NCBI GenBank assembly: GCA_039916485.1
Contig: JBDSLH010000017.1
Span: forward strand, 1 to 32,847
Length of the DNA: 32,847 nucleotides
Origin: JAPUDQ01 sp039916485
Lineage (GTDB): Bacteria > Patescibacteriota > Saccharimonadia > Saccharimonadales > Saccharimonadaceae
Direction of reading: 5' to 3'
A model generated the notes under the pieces. The model did no database searches. It was not told the origin of the DNA and was given only the letters and a program-made list of their open reading frames with translations. The translations under genes and the position numbers were made by a program. Below are positions 13,867-21,001 of the stretch, in pieces (the stretch's first letter is position 1; every line of letters begins with the position of its first letter).

Positions 13867-13889
13867 AGATCTCGATAGAGGTCTTTTTT
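13867..13889 (+). terminator. Intrinsic terminator of tRNA-Arg
   Basis: AGATCT (13867-13872) pairs with AGGTCT (13879-13884) with one T-G wobble, followed by T6, 9 nt after the tRNA CCA. Confidence 0.75.
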
Positions 13890-13976
13890 CTTGGTTTGTT
13901 GCGCAATCATTAATCTATATTTAAAACGAAAATGTGAGAGTATACTGAAATCACAACCATTAAGGAGGAAGATAGA

Positions 13977-14186
13977 ATGAGTACATTAACCTTAGTCGCG
14001 GTAGTTCTGCTTATCGTCGGAGGCTTAAACTGGGGATTACTAGGTGCATTTGACTTCAACTTAGTAGATACTTTGTTCGGTGAAGGCTCAGCGCTAACAC
14101 GAATCGTCTATGTATTAGTTGGCTTAGCAGCGGTTTGGAAAGCCGTTACCCTATTTACTGACAAATCGACAGTACACGGCGAGTAG
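13977..14186 (+). CDS. DUF378 family membrane protein
   Basis: A 69-residue protein with two helices (about 3-26 and 42-60). It carries the DUF378 hallmarks VGGLNWGLLGAFDFNLVDTLFG and RIVYVLVGLAAVWKAV. Function is unknown across the family. A strong AAGGAGG precedes ATG 13977, and TATACT at 13941-13946 is the likely -10, so this is a normally led, monocistronic gene ending at the hairpin terminator 15 bp downstream. Confidence 0.9.
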   Translation: MSTLTLVAVVLLIVGGLNWGLLGAFDFNLVDTLFGEGSALTRIVYVLVGLAAVWKAVTLFTDKSTVHGE

Positions 14187-14200
14187 TTCATTACACGTAG

Positions 14201-14230
14201 AAACAGGGCTCGATTATGAGTCCTGTTTTT
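14201..14230 (+). terminator. Intrinsic terminator of the DUF378 gene
   Basis: An 11-bp stem, AAACAGGGCTC (14201-14211) with GAGTCCTGTTT (14218-14228; one G-T pair), a 6-nt loop and a T run. Confidence 0.85.
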
Positions 14231-14298
14231 AATTTGTACACGCTTGTACATCAGATCATAATTCCTTACTGCCATATTCTCTGCTATCATCCGTATAT

Positions 14299-15540
14299 AT
14301 GAATTCAGCAGCTCAGAACATTCAACGTATTTATTTAATGCTTATACTGGGAAACACTCTGGCAGCTAGCCTCATCTGGGGAATAAATACCCTATTTTTG
14401 CTTGATGCCGGCCTTAGCAATTTTGAGGCGTTTCTCGCCAATGCATTTTTTACTCTTGGTATGGTGATATTTGAAATTCCTACAGGTGTCATAGCCGATA
14501 CGGTCGGCCGTCGAGCATCGTACTTGCTCGGTACGCTGACTCTTGCGGTGACGACTGCGGCCTATTTCTTTATGTGGCAAGCGGAGGCACCATTTGTACT
14601 CTGGGCAGTTGTTTCGATGTTACTAGGACTTGGGTTCACATTTTTCTCAGGTGCCGTTGAGGCGTGGCTCGTTGACGCAATGCAGGCTGTGAAATACGAA
14701 GGTGAGCTTGAGTCCGTATTTGGTAAAGGACAAGTAGTTGGTGGCATTGCAATGCTGGGTGGCTCGGTGCTTGGTGGTGTGATTGCGCAAGTTTCCTCTC
14801 TCGGGGTGCCGTATATACTTCGCGCTGTTGTGCTGGTTGGTCTGTTTGTGCTGGCCTTTGTGGTTATGAAAGATGTCGGGTTTGAACCAGACAAAAGCCA
14901 GAGGCCGCTAAAAGCCATGCGATCAATTTTTACTGCATCTGTACGCCATGGGCTCGGTAATCCACCGGTGCGCTGGATTATGCTCGCTGCCCCGTTTACT
15001 GCCAGCGTCGGGTTCTATGTGTTTTATGCCCTACAGCCATATCTTTTGCAGCTATATGGCAATGAGACTGCGTACAGCATTGCTGGCCTGGCAGCCGCGA
15101 TCGTTGCTGGAGCGCAGATTGCAGGCGGTATGTTGGCTGGAAAAATTCGCCAGCTGTTCCGTCGCCGTACGACCGCAATCGTAGCAGCGAGTGTGTTATC
15201 TATCATCGTGGTGCTTGGCCTCGGGATAACGACGAATTTCTATCTAGCGTTAGTGCTTATGGCGGCATGGGGACTATTGTTTGCCGCTGTCATGCCAATA
15301 CGACAGGCCTACCTCAACGGGTTGATACCGTCAAAGCAACGCGCTACGGTGTTGTCGTTTGATTCACTGATGGGTAATTCTGGTGGAATTGTGATACAGC
15401 CGGTGCTTGGACGGGTTGCCGATGTGAACTCATATGGACAGTCGTTTATCGTAGGAGCGGCAATCCAGATCATCGCCCTCCCCTTCCTGCTCAAAAGTCG
15501 GACATATGAGACTAAAGCAGACGGGGCAAAATCTGAATAA
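14299..15540 (+). CDS. Major facilitator superfamily transporter
   Basis: A 413-residue inner-membrane protein with about 12 helices. Motif A appears in the loop between helices 2 and 3 as GVIADTVGRRASYLLG (about 63-78). The other visible hallmarks are the small-residue-rich helices of the C-terminal half and a late R-Q-A-Y-L-N-G-L segment. The substrate cannot be read from sequence; the family contains drug and metabolite exporters as well as uptake systems. It has no ribosome site: an extended -10 TGCTATCAT (14282-14290) ends 8 nt before ATG 14299, so the mRNA is probably leaderless. It ends 11 bp before a convergent membrane-protein gene. Confidence 0.88.
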   Translation: MNSAAQNIQRIYLMLILGNTLAASLIWGINTLFLLDAGLSNFEAFLANAFFTLGMVIFEIPTGVIADTVGRRASYLLGTLTLAVTTAAYFFMWQAEAPFVLWAVVSMLLGLGFTFFSGAVEAWLVDAMQAVKYEGELESVFGKGQVVGGIAMLGGSVLGGVIAQVSSLGVPYILRAVVLVGLFVLAFVVMKDVGFEPDKSQRPLKAMRSIFTASVRHGLGNPPVRWIMLAAPFTASVGFYVFYALQPYLLQLYGNETAYSIAGLAAAIVAGAQIAGGMLAGKIRQLFRRRTTAIVAASVLSIIVVLGLGITTNFYLALVLMAAWGLLFAAVMPIRQAYLNGLIPSKQRATVLSFDSLMGNSGGIVIQPVLGRVADVNSYGQSFIVGAAIQIIALPFLLKSRTYETKADGAKSE

Positions 15541-15551
15541 TGCCCTACAAT

Positions 15552-16004
15552 TTATTTAAATAATTCTTGAATATCTTGAAAATCTGATTTGATTGATCGC
15601 GAACTCAAGACGTTTTCCTCGAGAAACCGACTACGTTTACCTCGTAGCACGTCTTTAGCGACAAGAACAGCGACCAGCGGATAAGGAGTTTTCGCGGTTT
15701 CTACCAGGCCACTTACTTTGCTTGTGAAATCCGTAATTCGGGTTCGCTCGTCACTTGTTAACTTGCGGGGCATGAGACGGTTACTCAAGGCATACAATCC
15801 GATACCCAGCCCGATAGCAATGAGGTATATCGGTACGATGATGACGAGTAAAAGCCACCACCAGTTGCTGAGTTGGACGGCGAGAACGGCGGTGAGAGCA
15901 ATGAGTACCGCCATGATCCCGCTGGCTACGAGGAGAACAAATTTTAGTAATCTCTGGAAAAAGATTGCCGTTACGGCTCTGGCTGCTGATATATGAGCTG
16001 ACAT
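15552..16004 (-). CDS. Two-helix membrane protein, unknown function
   Basis: A 150-residue protein with two strong helices (about 22-45 and 48-72, including NWWWLLLVIIVPIYLIAIGLGIGLYAL). A basic cytoplasmic tail of about 75 residues (LTSDERTRITDFTSKVSGLVETAKTPYPLVAVLVAKDVL, ending DFQDIQELFK) follows. I do not recognise it. ATG 16004 is chosen over an upstream TTG because TATAAT ends 8 nt before it, in keeping with leaderless starts nearby. Its -10 box overlaps that of the divergent tRNA-Ser. Confidence 0.75.
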   Translation of the reverse strand: MSAHISAARAVTAIFFQRLLKFVLLVASGIMAVLIALTAVLAVQLSNWWWLLLVIIVPIYLIAIGLGIGLYALSNRLMPRKLTSDERTRITDFTSKVSGLVETAKTPYPLVAVLVAKDVLRGKRSRFLEENVLSSRSIKSDFQDIQELFK

Positions 16005-16012
16005 ATGTTTCA

Positions 16013-16020
16013 ATTATACT
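16013..16020. promoter_or_regulatory. Overlapping divergent -10 boxes
   Basis: ATTATACT reads TATACT rightwards (16015-16020, 11 bp before tRNA-Ser) and TATAAT leftwards (16018-16013, 8 bp before ATG 16004). Two polymerases could not occupy it at once, so the tRNA and the membrane protein should compete for initiation. Confidence 0.55.
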
Positions 16021-16031
16021 AGATAGCAAGT

Positions 16032-16121
16032 GGAGAGGTGTCTGAGTGGTTTAAGGTGCCGCTCTCGAAAAGCGGTGTGTCCTCACGGGTACCGGGAGTT
16101 CGAATCTCCCCCTCTCCGCCA
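16032..16121 (+). tRNA. tRNA-Ser(CGA)
   Basis: A 90-nt class II tRNA. Acceptor GGAGAGG/CCTCTCC, discriminator G, encoded CCA. Anticodon stem CCGCT/AGCGG with loop CTCGAAA gives CGA for UCG. Its 3' segment 16104-16119 is repeated at 16266-16281. Confidence 0.95.
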
Positions 16122-16281
16122 GGAGAGAGGCGGTCAGTCCATCTGGGCTGGCCGGTTCTCTCTTAGAGAAAAGATTTGAACGTAAGAGTTCGGTGTAGCG
16201 AGAAAGGAAACTCGTGCTTACACGTGTCCCTTTTGTGCGGAGGAGTCCGCTGGCTGGCGGACGATATCTCCCCCTCTCCGC
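16122..16281. repeat. tRNA-Ser(CGA)-tail repeat region with split T-arm copy
   Basis: Noncoding. A long hairpin (about 16123-16164) follows the tRNA directly. AGAGTTCGG at 16185 copies the T-arm 5' half, then a 73-nt insert (16193-16265) holds the hairpin GTCCGC/GCGGAC. The region ends with ATCTCCCCCTCTCCGC (16266-16281), identical to the tRNA's own 3' segment. The inserts here and at 12829-12899 both open with GTGYAGCG, followed by AGAAARGAAA, and both end in GAT. Confidence 0.7.
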
Positions 16282-16309
16282 TAAACTCACAAAATGTTAT
16301 AATATATTT

Positions 16310-16693
16310 ATGCAACCAAGTTTATTTACCAAAATTATCAACGGCGAGCTGCCGAGCTACAAGATATACGAAGACGAGCTGACGTATGCCTTTCTCAACA
16401 TAAACCCTGTTCAGCCTGGTCACGTACTTGTGGTACCACGACAACAGGTCGATAAACTCGAAGATCTTGAGGATGAAGATTATGAAGCGGTGATGCGGAC
16501 CGTGAAACTTCTCATGCAACACGTCCGAGATGAGCTACTCACCGAGCGTGTCGGTTTGCGCGTCGAAGGATTTGAAGTCCCCCATGCGCATGTCCACATC
16601 ATCCCCTGTGATACAGAGGCGGACCTCATGAGTAAACCATATGAGGCCGGCGAAGATGAGCTTGTTGACATGCAGACCAGACTTACGTACTAA
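16310..16693 (+). CDS. HIT family hydrolase
   Basis: A 127-residue histidine-triad protein. The motif HAHVHIIP (about 96-103) supplies the nucleophilic His, and the N-terminus FTKIINGELPSYKIYEDE with PVQPGHVLVVPR is typical of HinT-like members. These hydrolyse nucleoside phosphoramidates and related nucleotides. I place the start at ATG 16310 because the extended -10 TGTTATAAT ends 6 nt before it. A longer in-frame extension to 16214 would be built from the tRNA-tail repeat and is spurious. The mRNA is probably leaderless. Confidence 0.92.
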   Translation: MQPSLFTKIINGELPSYKIYEDELTYAFLNINPVQPGHVLVVPRQQVDKLEDLEDEDYEAVMRTVKLLMQHVRDELLTERVGLRVEGFEVPHAHVHIIPCDTEADLMSKPYEAGEDELVDMQTRLTY

Positions 16694-16702
16694 GACACTG
16701 TA

Positions 16703-16731
16703 TTGACATATGATAAAGCTTATGCTAGTAT
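16703..16731 (+). promoter_or_regulatory. Promoter of the 16746 gene
   Basis: Consensus TTGACA (16703-16708), a 17-bp spacer, and TAGTAT (16726-16731) with the extended TG. It ends 14 bp before ATG 16746. Confidence 0.7.
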
Positions 16732-16745
16732 AAGCGTATAACACC

Positions 16746-17114
16746 ATGAAAACAAAAATAAAAAAGCTCACCACAACGTTATTCGCTAGCCTACTGGTCG
16801 TCTCTGTCTTTTTGACAGCAACTCACGCCAAAGACATAGTCAACACGCAACCCCTGAGAACGAAAGCACGTGCAATCGATACACAAGCGGCCCGCACGAA
16901 CGATGATCCTGTCCAAAAATCCATGGGTGACCTCCATAGCCACTCTGATAAAACAATGCTCAAAAACTTTGCTAAATCAATGGGTGATACACCTTCACTG
17001 GCGACAAAACGAAGTGAAAAAGAAGAAGTCCTTGTCGAAGAGCAACCTCTGTCGGTACGTATGCTCGAAGCCTACTTTATGATGCAGCTTGCGTTTGCCT
17101 ACTCTCGAGCCTAG
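16746..17114 (+). CDS. Small secreted protein, unknown function
   Basis: A 122-residue protein with a clear signal peptide (MKTKIKKLTTTLFASLLVVSVFLTATHA, cleavage near 28). A polar, charged mature part follows, with DLHSHSDKTMLKNFAKSMGD and a more hydrophobic end (LSVRMLEAYFMMQLAFAYSRA). KSMGD occurs twice. I do not recognise it. It has a good promoter but no ribosome site. Its stop overlaps the convergent valS stop by 4 bp. Confidence 0.7.
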   Translation: MKTKIKKLTTTLFASLLVVSVFLTATHAKDIVNTQPLRTKARAIDTQAARTNDDPVQKSMGDLHSHSDKTMLKNFAKSMGDTPSLATKRSEKEEVLVEEQPLSVRMLEAYFMMQLAFAYSRA

Positions 17115-19657
17115 CTGATTACTTCAAGTTCCTTTATAAGTTTTTTCTCGAGCTCAAGTTGTTCAGCAAGTTGTGCCCGTGTTTCATCGACGATCTTCTC
17201 AGGTGCTGATGCCACATAGCCCTGGTTGTCGAGACGTGTCTGCAACTTAGAGACCGCATCACGACAGTTTACGAGACGTAATTCAAGTTTTGTCTGGTGA
17301 TCGTATAAGGTATCGGTATCGACGGAGATCCAAGCTTCGCGGTTTGGTACTGCCAGGCGGATACCTGTAGGTTGCTCTGTATGCTCAACGGCCTCAAGCT
17401 TGGCGAGTCGCTCGATGAGTCCCCTGTTGTCTTCGATGAGGGTATCATGTTCGTATAAGAGCGTTTGTCGGCCTCCAGGAAGCTCATTTGCAACGTACCT
17501 GGTCTCGATGACTAGCTGACGTATTTGGTCGAACTCAGCGGCCGAGATAGCGTCATAGCGGGTTTCTTCAGGCCAGGGTGCCCGGATGAGGAGCGTACGG
17601 TCAAATTTGAGCGTTGTCCAGATGGTTTCAGTGACAAATGGTGCAAATGGATGCGCAAGCTTGAGGCATGTCTCGAGGGCCCATGGGAGCATCCCCTCAC
17701 CTGCTGATTCTTTGCTGGCCTCGATATACCAGTCAGCAATATCGTCCCAGATCAGATGGTATACAGCATCAGATGCTTCGCTGTAGCGGTAGTTCTCGAT
17801 AAGCGTACCTATTGTCTTGGCCCCCTCGTTTAGCTGACGGATGACCCAGTGGTCAGCGGTGCTATTCGGCGCTGGGGTACGATCATCAAAGACACTGACC
17901 TTACCTTCGATAAAACGTGCCATATTCCAAAGCTTGTTACAGAAATTACGACCAGCGATCACTTTAGCAGTTGAGAAAGCTTGGTTTTGTCCAGCACTCC
18001 GACCAGCGATAACTCCCATACGGAGCGCATCCGAGCCGTATTCGCTCAGGATATCCATCGGATTGATGACATTGCCCTTGCTCTTGCTCATCTTTTGATT
18101 CTTTTCATCGTTGACCATCCCGTGCATATAGACGGTTTTGAACGGTACTTCATCAGTTCGATAGAGACCGAGCATAATCATGCGAGCTACCCATTGTCTC
18201 AAGAGGTCAGAGCCGGTTTCCATCAGCGCAGTCGGATAAAATCGAGCCAGGTCGCCATCAGTCAATTTGTCTGTCACGACGAACGGCCACTGCCCAGAGC
18301 TAAACCACGTGTCGAAGGTGTCTTCTTCACGACGGTAGGTCTTGCCATCAACTTTGATCTCTGGCTGGTCGACGCGAGTATCAAAGATCCAGTCCTCGGG
18401 GTCGGTGGTGTTTTGAAATGCCGGAATAGGTATGCCCCACACCTGTTGTCGACTGATGTTCCAGTCTCGCAATTGACCAAGATACGCGGTGATCTCTGTT
18501 GCCTTTGATTTCGGTAGGAACGATACATCCCCTGCTTTAATGGATTTGATTGCACGTTCAGCCAGTGGCTGGACTTTTACAAACCACTGATCCATAAGAA
18601 GCGGCTGGATGACGGTGTCACATTTGTAACAGTGACCAACTTGATGCGTGTAGTCTTCTGTAGAACGGAGTAATTCTTGGGATTCAAGCTGTAATAATAT
18701 CTTTTGACGGGCTTCTTTGACACCCATACCTTTGACGGTAGACGGAGTATTGTCAGCCATAGTGCCATCAAAATTGATGACAGTTATTCGAGGTAATGTA
18801 TGGCGTACCCCAATGTCAAAATCTGTTGGGTCGTGTGCCGGGGTCACTTTCACTGCCCCGGTGCCAAATGTGGGATCGATAGCATCGTCAGAGACGATTG
18901 GTATTTCACGCTCCATCAGAGGTACTTGGACTTTTGAGCCGATGAACTGCTTGTACCGCTCATCATCGGGGTGGACGGCAATCGCGGTATCTCCGAGCAA
19001 AGTTTCAGGTCTCGTGGTTGCTACAACTATTTCACCAACATGATCGATTAGCGGATACGCAATATTCCACAACTTACTCTTTTCTTCCTTATGGACGACT
19101 TCGATATCGGCAAAGCTTGTCTGATGTGTTGTACAGTAATTAACTATACGCTCACCTCTGTAAATGAGCTTATCATCCCACATTTCTTTAAAAGTATCGT
19201 AGACGGTATCTATCACCTTTTCATCAAGGGTAAACACTTGGTGATCCCAAGAAGCACTCGTACCAAGCGCTCGGAGCTGTAACTCCATGTCCCCACGGCG
19301 AGCCTCGACAAAGTCCCAGACTTGGCCGTAGAGGTCTTCTCGACTGTAGTCAAAGCGACTTTTCCCCTGCTCTGCAAGATATTTTTCGTAGACGACCCAG
19401 GTTTCAAACCCAGCATGATCAGCACCCGGGATAAACACCGCATCATCACCCTTCATCCGGTGATAGCGTACAGATATATCTTTGAGATTCATATCGAGAG
19501 CGTGACCAGCGTGCAGATTACCATTTGCATTTGGCGGCGGCATGACCACACCGTATGGTGTGCCCTGGCCAGTTGGTGCAAATGAGTGAGAGGCCTCCCA
19601 GAGGCCATAGATTGTTGGCTCGTATTGTTTTGGATCGTACGTCTTCGGTAAATTCAT
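17111..19657 (-). CDS. valS: Valyl-tRNA synthetase
   Basis: A class I aminoacyl-tRNA synthetase of 848 residues that charges tRNA-Val and edits threonine. The HIGH-type motif is NANGNLHAGHAL (HAGH at about 49-52) and the KMSKS loop appears as QKMSKSKGN in the second half. The editing domain shows ATTRPETLLGDTA, and the C-terminus ends in a coiled-coil arm (LEKKLIKELEVIS). Length is typical of bacterial ValRS. I prefer ATG 19657 to a GTG five codons upstream; neither has a clear ribosome site. The leader contains an intrinsic-terminator-like hairpin 46 nt before the start. Confidence 0.97.
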   Translation of the reverse strand: MNLPKTYDPKQYEPTIYGLWEASHSFAPTGQGTPYGVVMPPPNANGNLHAGHALDMNLKDISVRYHRMKGDDAVFIPGADHAGFETWVVYEKYLAEQGKSRFDYSREDLYGQVWDFVEARRGDMELQLRALGTSASWDHQVFTLDEKVIDTVYDTFKEMWDDKLIYRGERIVNYCTTHQTSFADIEVVHKEEKSKLWNIAYPLIDHVGEIVVATTRPETLLGDTAIAVHPDDERYKQFIGSKVQVPLMEREIPIVSDDAIDPTFGTGAVKVTPAHDPTDFDIGVRHTLPRITVINFDGTMADNTPSTVKGMGVKEARQKILLQLESQELLRSTEDYTHQVGHCYKCDTVIQPLLMDQWFVKVQPLAERAIKSIKAGDVSFLPKSKATEITAYLGQLRDWNISRQQVWGIPIPAFQNTTDPEDWIFDTRVDQPEIKVDGKTYRREEDTFDTWFSSGQWPFVVTDKLTDGDLARFYPTALMETGSDLLRQWVARMIMLGLYRTDEVPFKTVYMHGMVNDEKNQKMSKSKGNVINPMDILSEYGSDALRMGVIAGRSAGQNQAFSTAKVIAGRNFCNKLWNMARFIEGKVSVFDDRTPAPNSTADHWVIRQLNEGAKTIGTLIENYRYSEASDAVYHLIWDDIADWYIEASKESAGEGMLPWALETCLKLAHPFAPFVTETIWTTLKFDRTLLIRAPWPEETRYDAISAAEFDQIRQLVIETRYVANELPGGRQTLLYEHDTLIEDNRGLIERLAKLEAVEHTEQPTGIRLAVPNREAWISVDTDTLYDHQTKLELRLVNCRDAVSKLQTRLDNQGYVASAPEKIVDETRAQLAEQLELEKKLIKELEVIS

Positions 19658-19702
19658 GCTGAGTGTGCCCACAATCTTGAGGTATTTTGTTTCACGTGAA
19701 GT

Positions 19703-19727
19703 AAAAAACCATAGGGTACCTAAGGTT
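19703..19727 (-). terminator. Terminator-like hairpin in the valS leader
   Basis: Reading leftwards, AACC (19727-19724) and GGTT (19710-19707), extended inward by TAGG/CCTA, form a stem followed by a T run. It lies downstream of tsaD and also downstream of the valS promoter candidate, so it may end tsaD transcripts or attenuate valS. Confidence 0.55.
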
Positions 19728-19787
19728 ACATCATCTCAAATGCCCTTCCCTTTTTGCTTTTTTCAACACGTGTTTATTTCTATAACT

Positions 19788-19817
19788 AGTATATCATAGG
19801 GTATTTATGGCTGTCAG
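19788..19817 (-). promoter_or_regulatory. Candidate valS promoter
   Basis: Reading leftwards, CTGACA (19817-19812), an 18-bp spacer and TATACT (19793-19788), placed just beyond the tsaD stop. It implies a leader of about 124 nt containing the terminator-like hairpin. Confidence 0.5.
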
Positions 19818-19828
19818 CAGGGGTGGGG

Positions 19829-20917
19829 CTATGCGTGAGAAGCCCAAGCGGTTTTGGTCATTGATAAACTTGGGATAACATCAAGCTGACGGGGGTCAAC
19901 AGGGGCGACGGATTGTGACATGTAGTAGGCTAGGCTCGCTATCATCGTGGCATTGTCGGTGCACAGACTCATAGGCGCATATTCGATGGAGATTGGCAGT
20001 GCAGCCGTGAGTTGACGACGAAGCTCTTGATTGGCGGCGACACCCCCCGCAATGACAACCGAGGCAGGGGAGTGCTCATGAAATGCTTTGAGAGTTTTAT
20101 CTACCAATGTCTCGATCGCTACACGCTGGAAACTAGCAGCAATATCAGCTCGTAGCTCATCTGTTACACGCTCTGGCAGTTGATGGGAAGGAAAGGTGTG
20201 ATCGACGCCGCATTCTCGTTGTACCGTCCGTAAAACAGCAGTCTTGAGACCAGAGAAACTGAAGTCATACACACCATCCATCCGAGCTTTGGGGAATGTA
20301 AATCGATGGGCATCCCCGGACTCGGCAGCCTTTGCAATCGATGGCCCACCAGGGTAGGGGAGCCCTATGATTTTGGCAACTTTATCGAATGCTTCGCCGA
20401 CAGCATCATCTTGGGTTTGTCCCAGTAGTTTGTAGTCACCATGGCCGTGAAATAGTGCGAGTTGAGAGTGCCCACCAGAGACGATTAGAGCCAGGAGGGG
20501 GAATCGTGGCTGTAGGGCAGGGAGGGTAAGGGGAGTTTTTAGTTGTTGCTCGGTAATAAAGTTGGCGTATACATGGCCCTCCACGTGGTGCACTGCATAC
20601 AGTGGTTTGTCACGTAGTAGCGCTATCGTCCGTGCAGCCAGTGATCCAATCAAGAGACTACCGACAAGCCCTGGCGCGTAAGTGACGCCGATTGCATCAA
20701 TATCGTTCCAGGAACACTGTGCTTCATCAAGTGCTTGTTGGATAACAGGTAGGACAACTTCGATATGAGAACGAGCTGCTACCTCTGGTACGACACCTCC
20801 ATACACAGCATGGATATCAATCTGGGTCTGGACGACAGTACTCAGTACGCGCGTACCGTCCTCTACAACAGAGGCTGCTGTCTCATCGCAACTTGTCTCT
20901 ATCCCAAGTATCTTCAT
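19829..20917 (-). CDS. tsaD: tRNA N6-adenosine threonylcarbamoyltransferase
   Basis: A 362-residue TsaD/Kae1/Gcp enzyme that transfers threonylcarbamoyl to A37 of ANN-decoding tRNAs. Visible hallmarks are the opening MKILGIETSCDETAASV, the metal-binding HHVEGHVYA, SGGHSQLALF, and the late GGVAANQELR and CTDNATMIA. Length is slightly above the usual 335-345. The extended -10 TGTTATACT ends 7 nt before ATG 20917, so the message is probably leaderless. It lies upstream of valS on the same strand, separated by a terminator-like hairpin. Confidence 0.97.
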   Translation of the reverse strand: MKILGIETSCDETAASVVEDGTRVLSTVVQTQIDIHAVYGGVVPEVAARSHIEVVLPVIQQALDEAQCSWNDIDAIGVTYAPGLVGSLLIGSLAARTIALLRDKPLYAVHHVEGHVYANFITEQQLKTPLTLPALQPRFPLLALIVSGGHSQLALFHGHGDYKLLGQTQDDAVGEAFDKVAKIIGLPYPGGPSIAKAAESGDAHRFTFPKARMDGVYDFSFSGLKTAVLRTVQRECGVDHTFPSHQLPERVTDELRADIAASFQRVAIETLVDKTLKAFHEHSPASVVIAGGVAANQELRRQLTAALPISIEYAPMSLCTDNATMIASLAYYMSQSVAPVDPRQLDVIPSLSMTKTAWASHA

Positions 20918-20960
20918 TGGTCATAGTATAACAGATTGAAATTACTGTTCTGACCCCCTA

Positions 20961-20988
20961 TTTCATTTTTCATATTTCATTTTTCATG
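20961..20988 (+). repeat. Tandem 14-bp repeat upstream of the murE-like gene
   Basis: TTTCATTTTTCATA and TTTCATTTTTCATG are adjacent (20961-20974, 20975-20988). The second copy's TG belongs to the extended -10 (TGCGATTAT, 20987-20995), which ends 6 nt before ATG 21002. It could be an operator or simply a slippage product. Confidence 0.55.
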
Positions 20989-21001
20989 CGATTATAGAGC
21001 A

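Noticed and set aside
16214..16309. N-terminal extension of the HIT protein
   Set aside because: It would translate the tRNA-tail repeat and its promoter; the family start and the -10 box place the start at 16310.
17981..18508. Long plus-strand frame of 175 codons inside valS
   Set aside because: Antisense shadow of a well-supported synthetase gene, with no start signals or recognisable protein.
19658..19780. T-box riboswitch before valS
   Set aside because: No T-box sequence (AGGGTGGNACCGCG type) or specifier-loop architecture is visible; only a simple hairpin with a T run.
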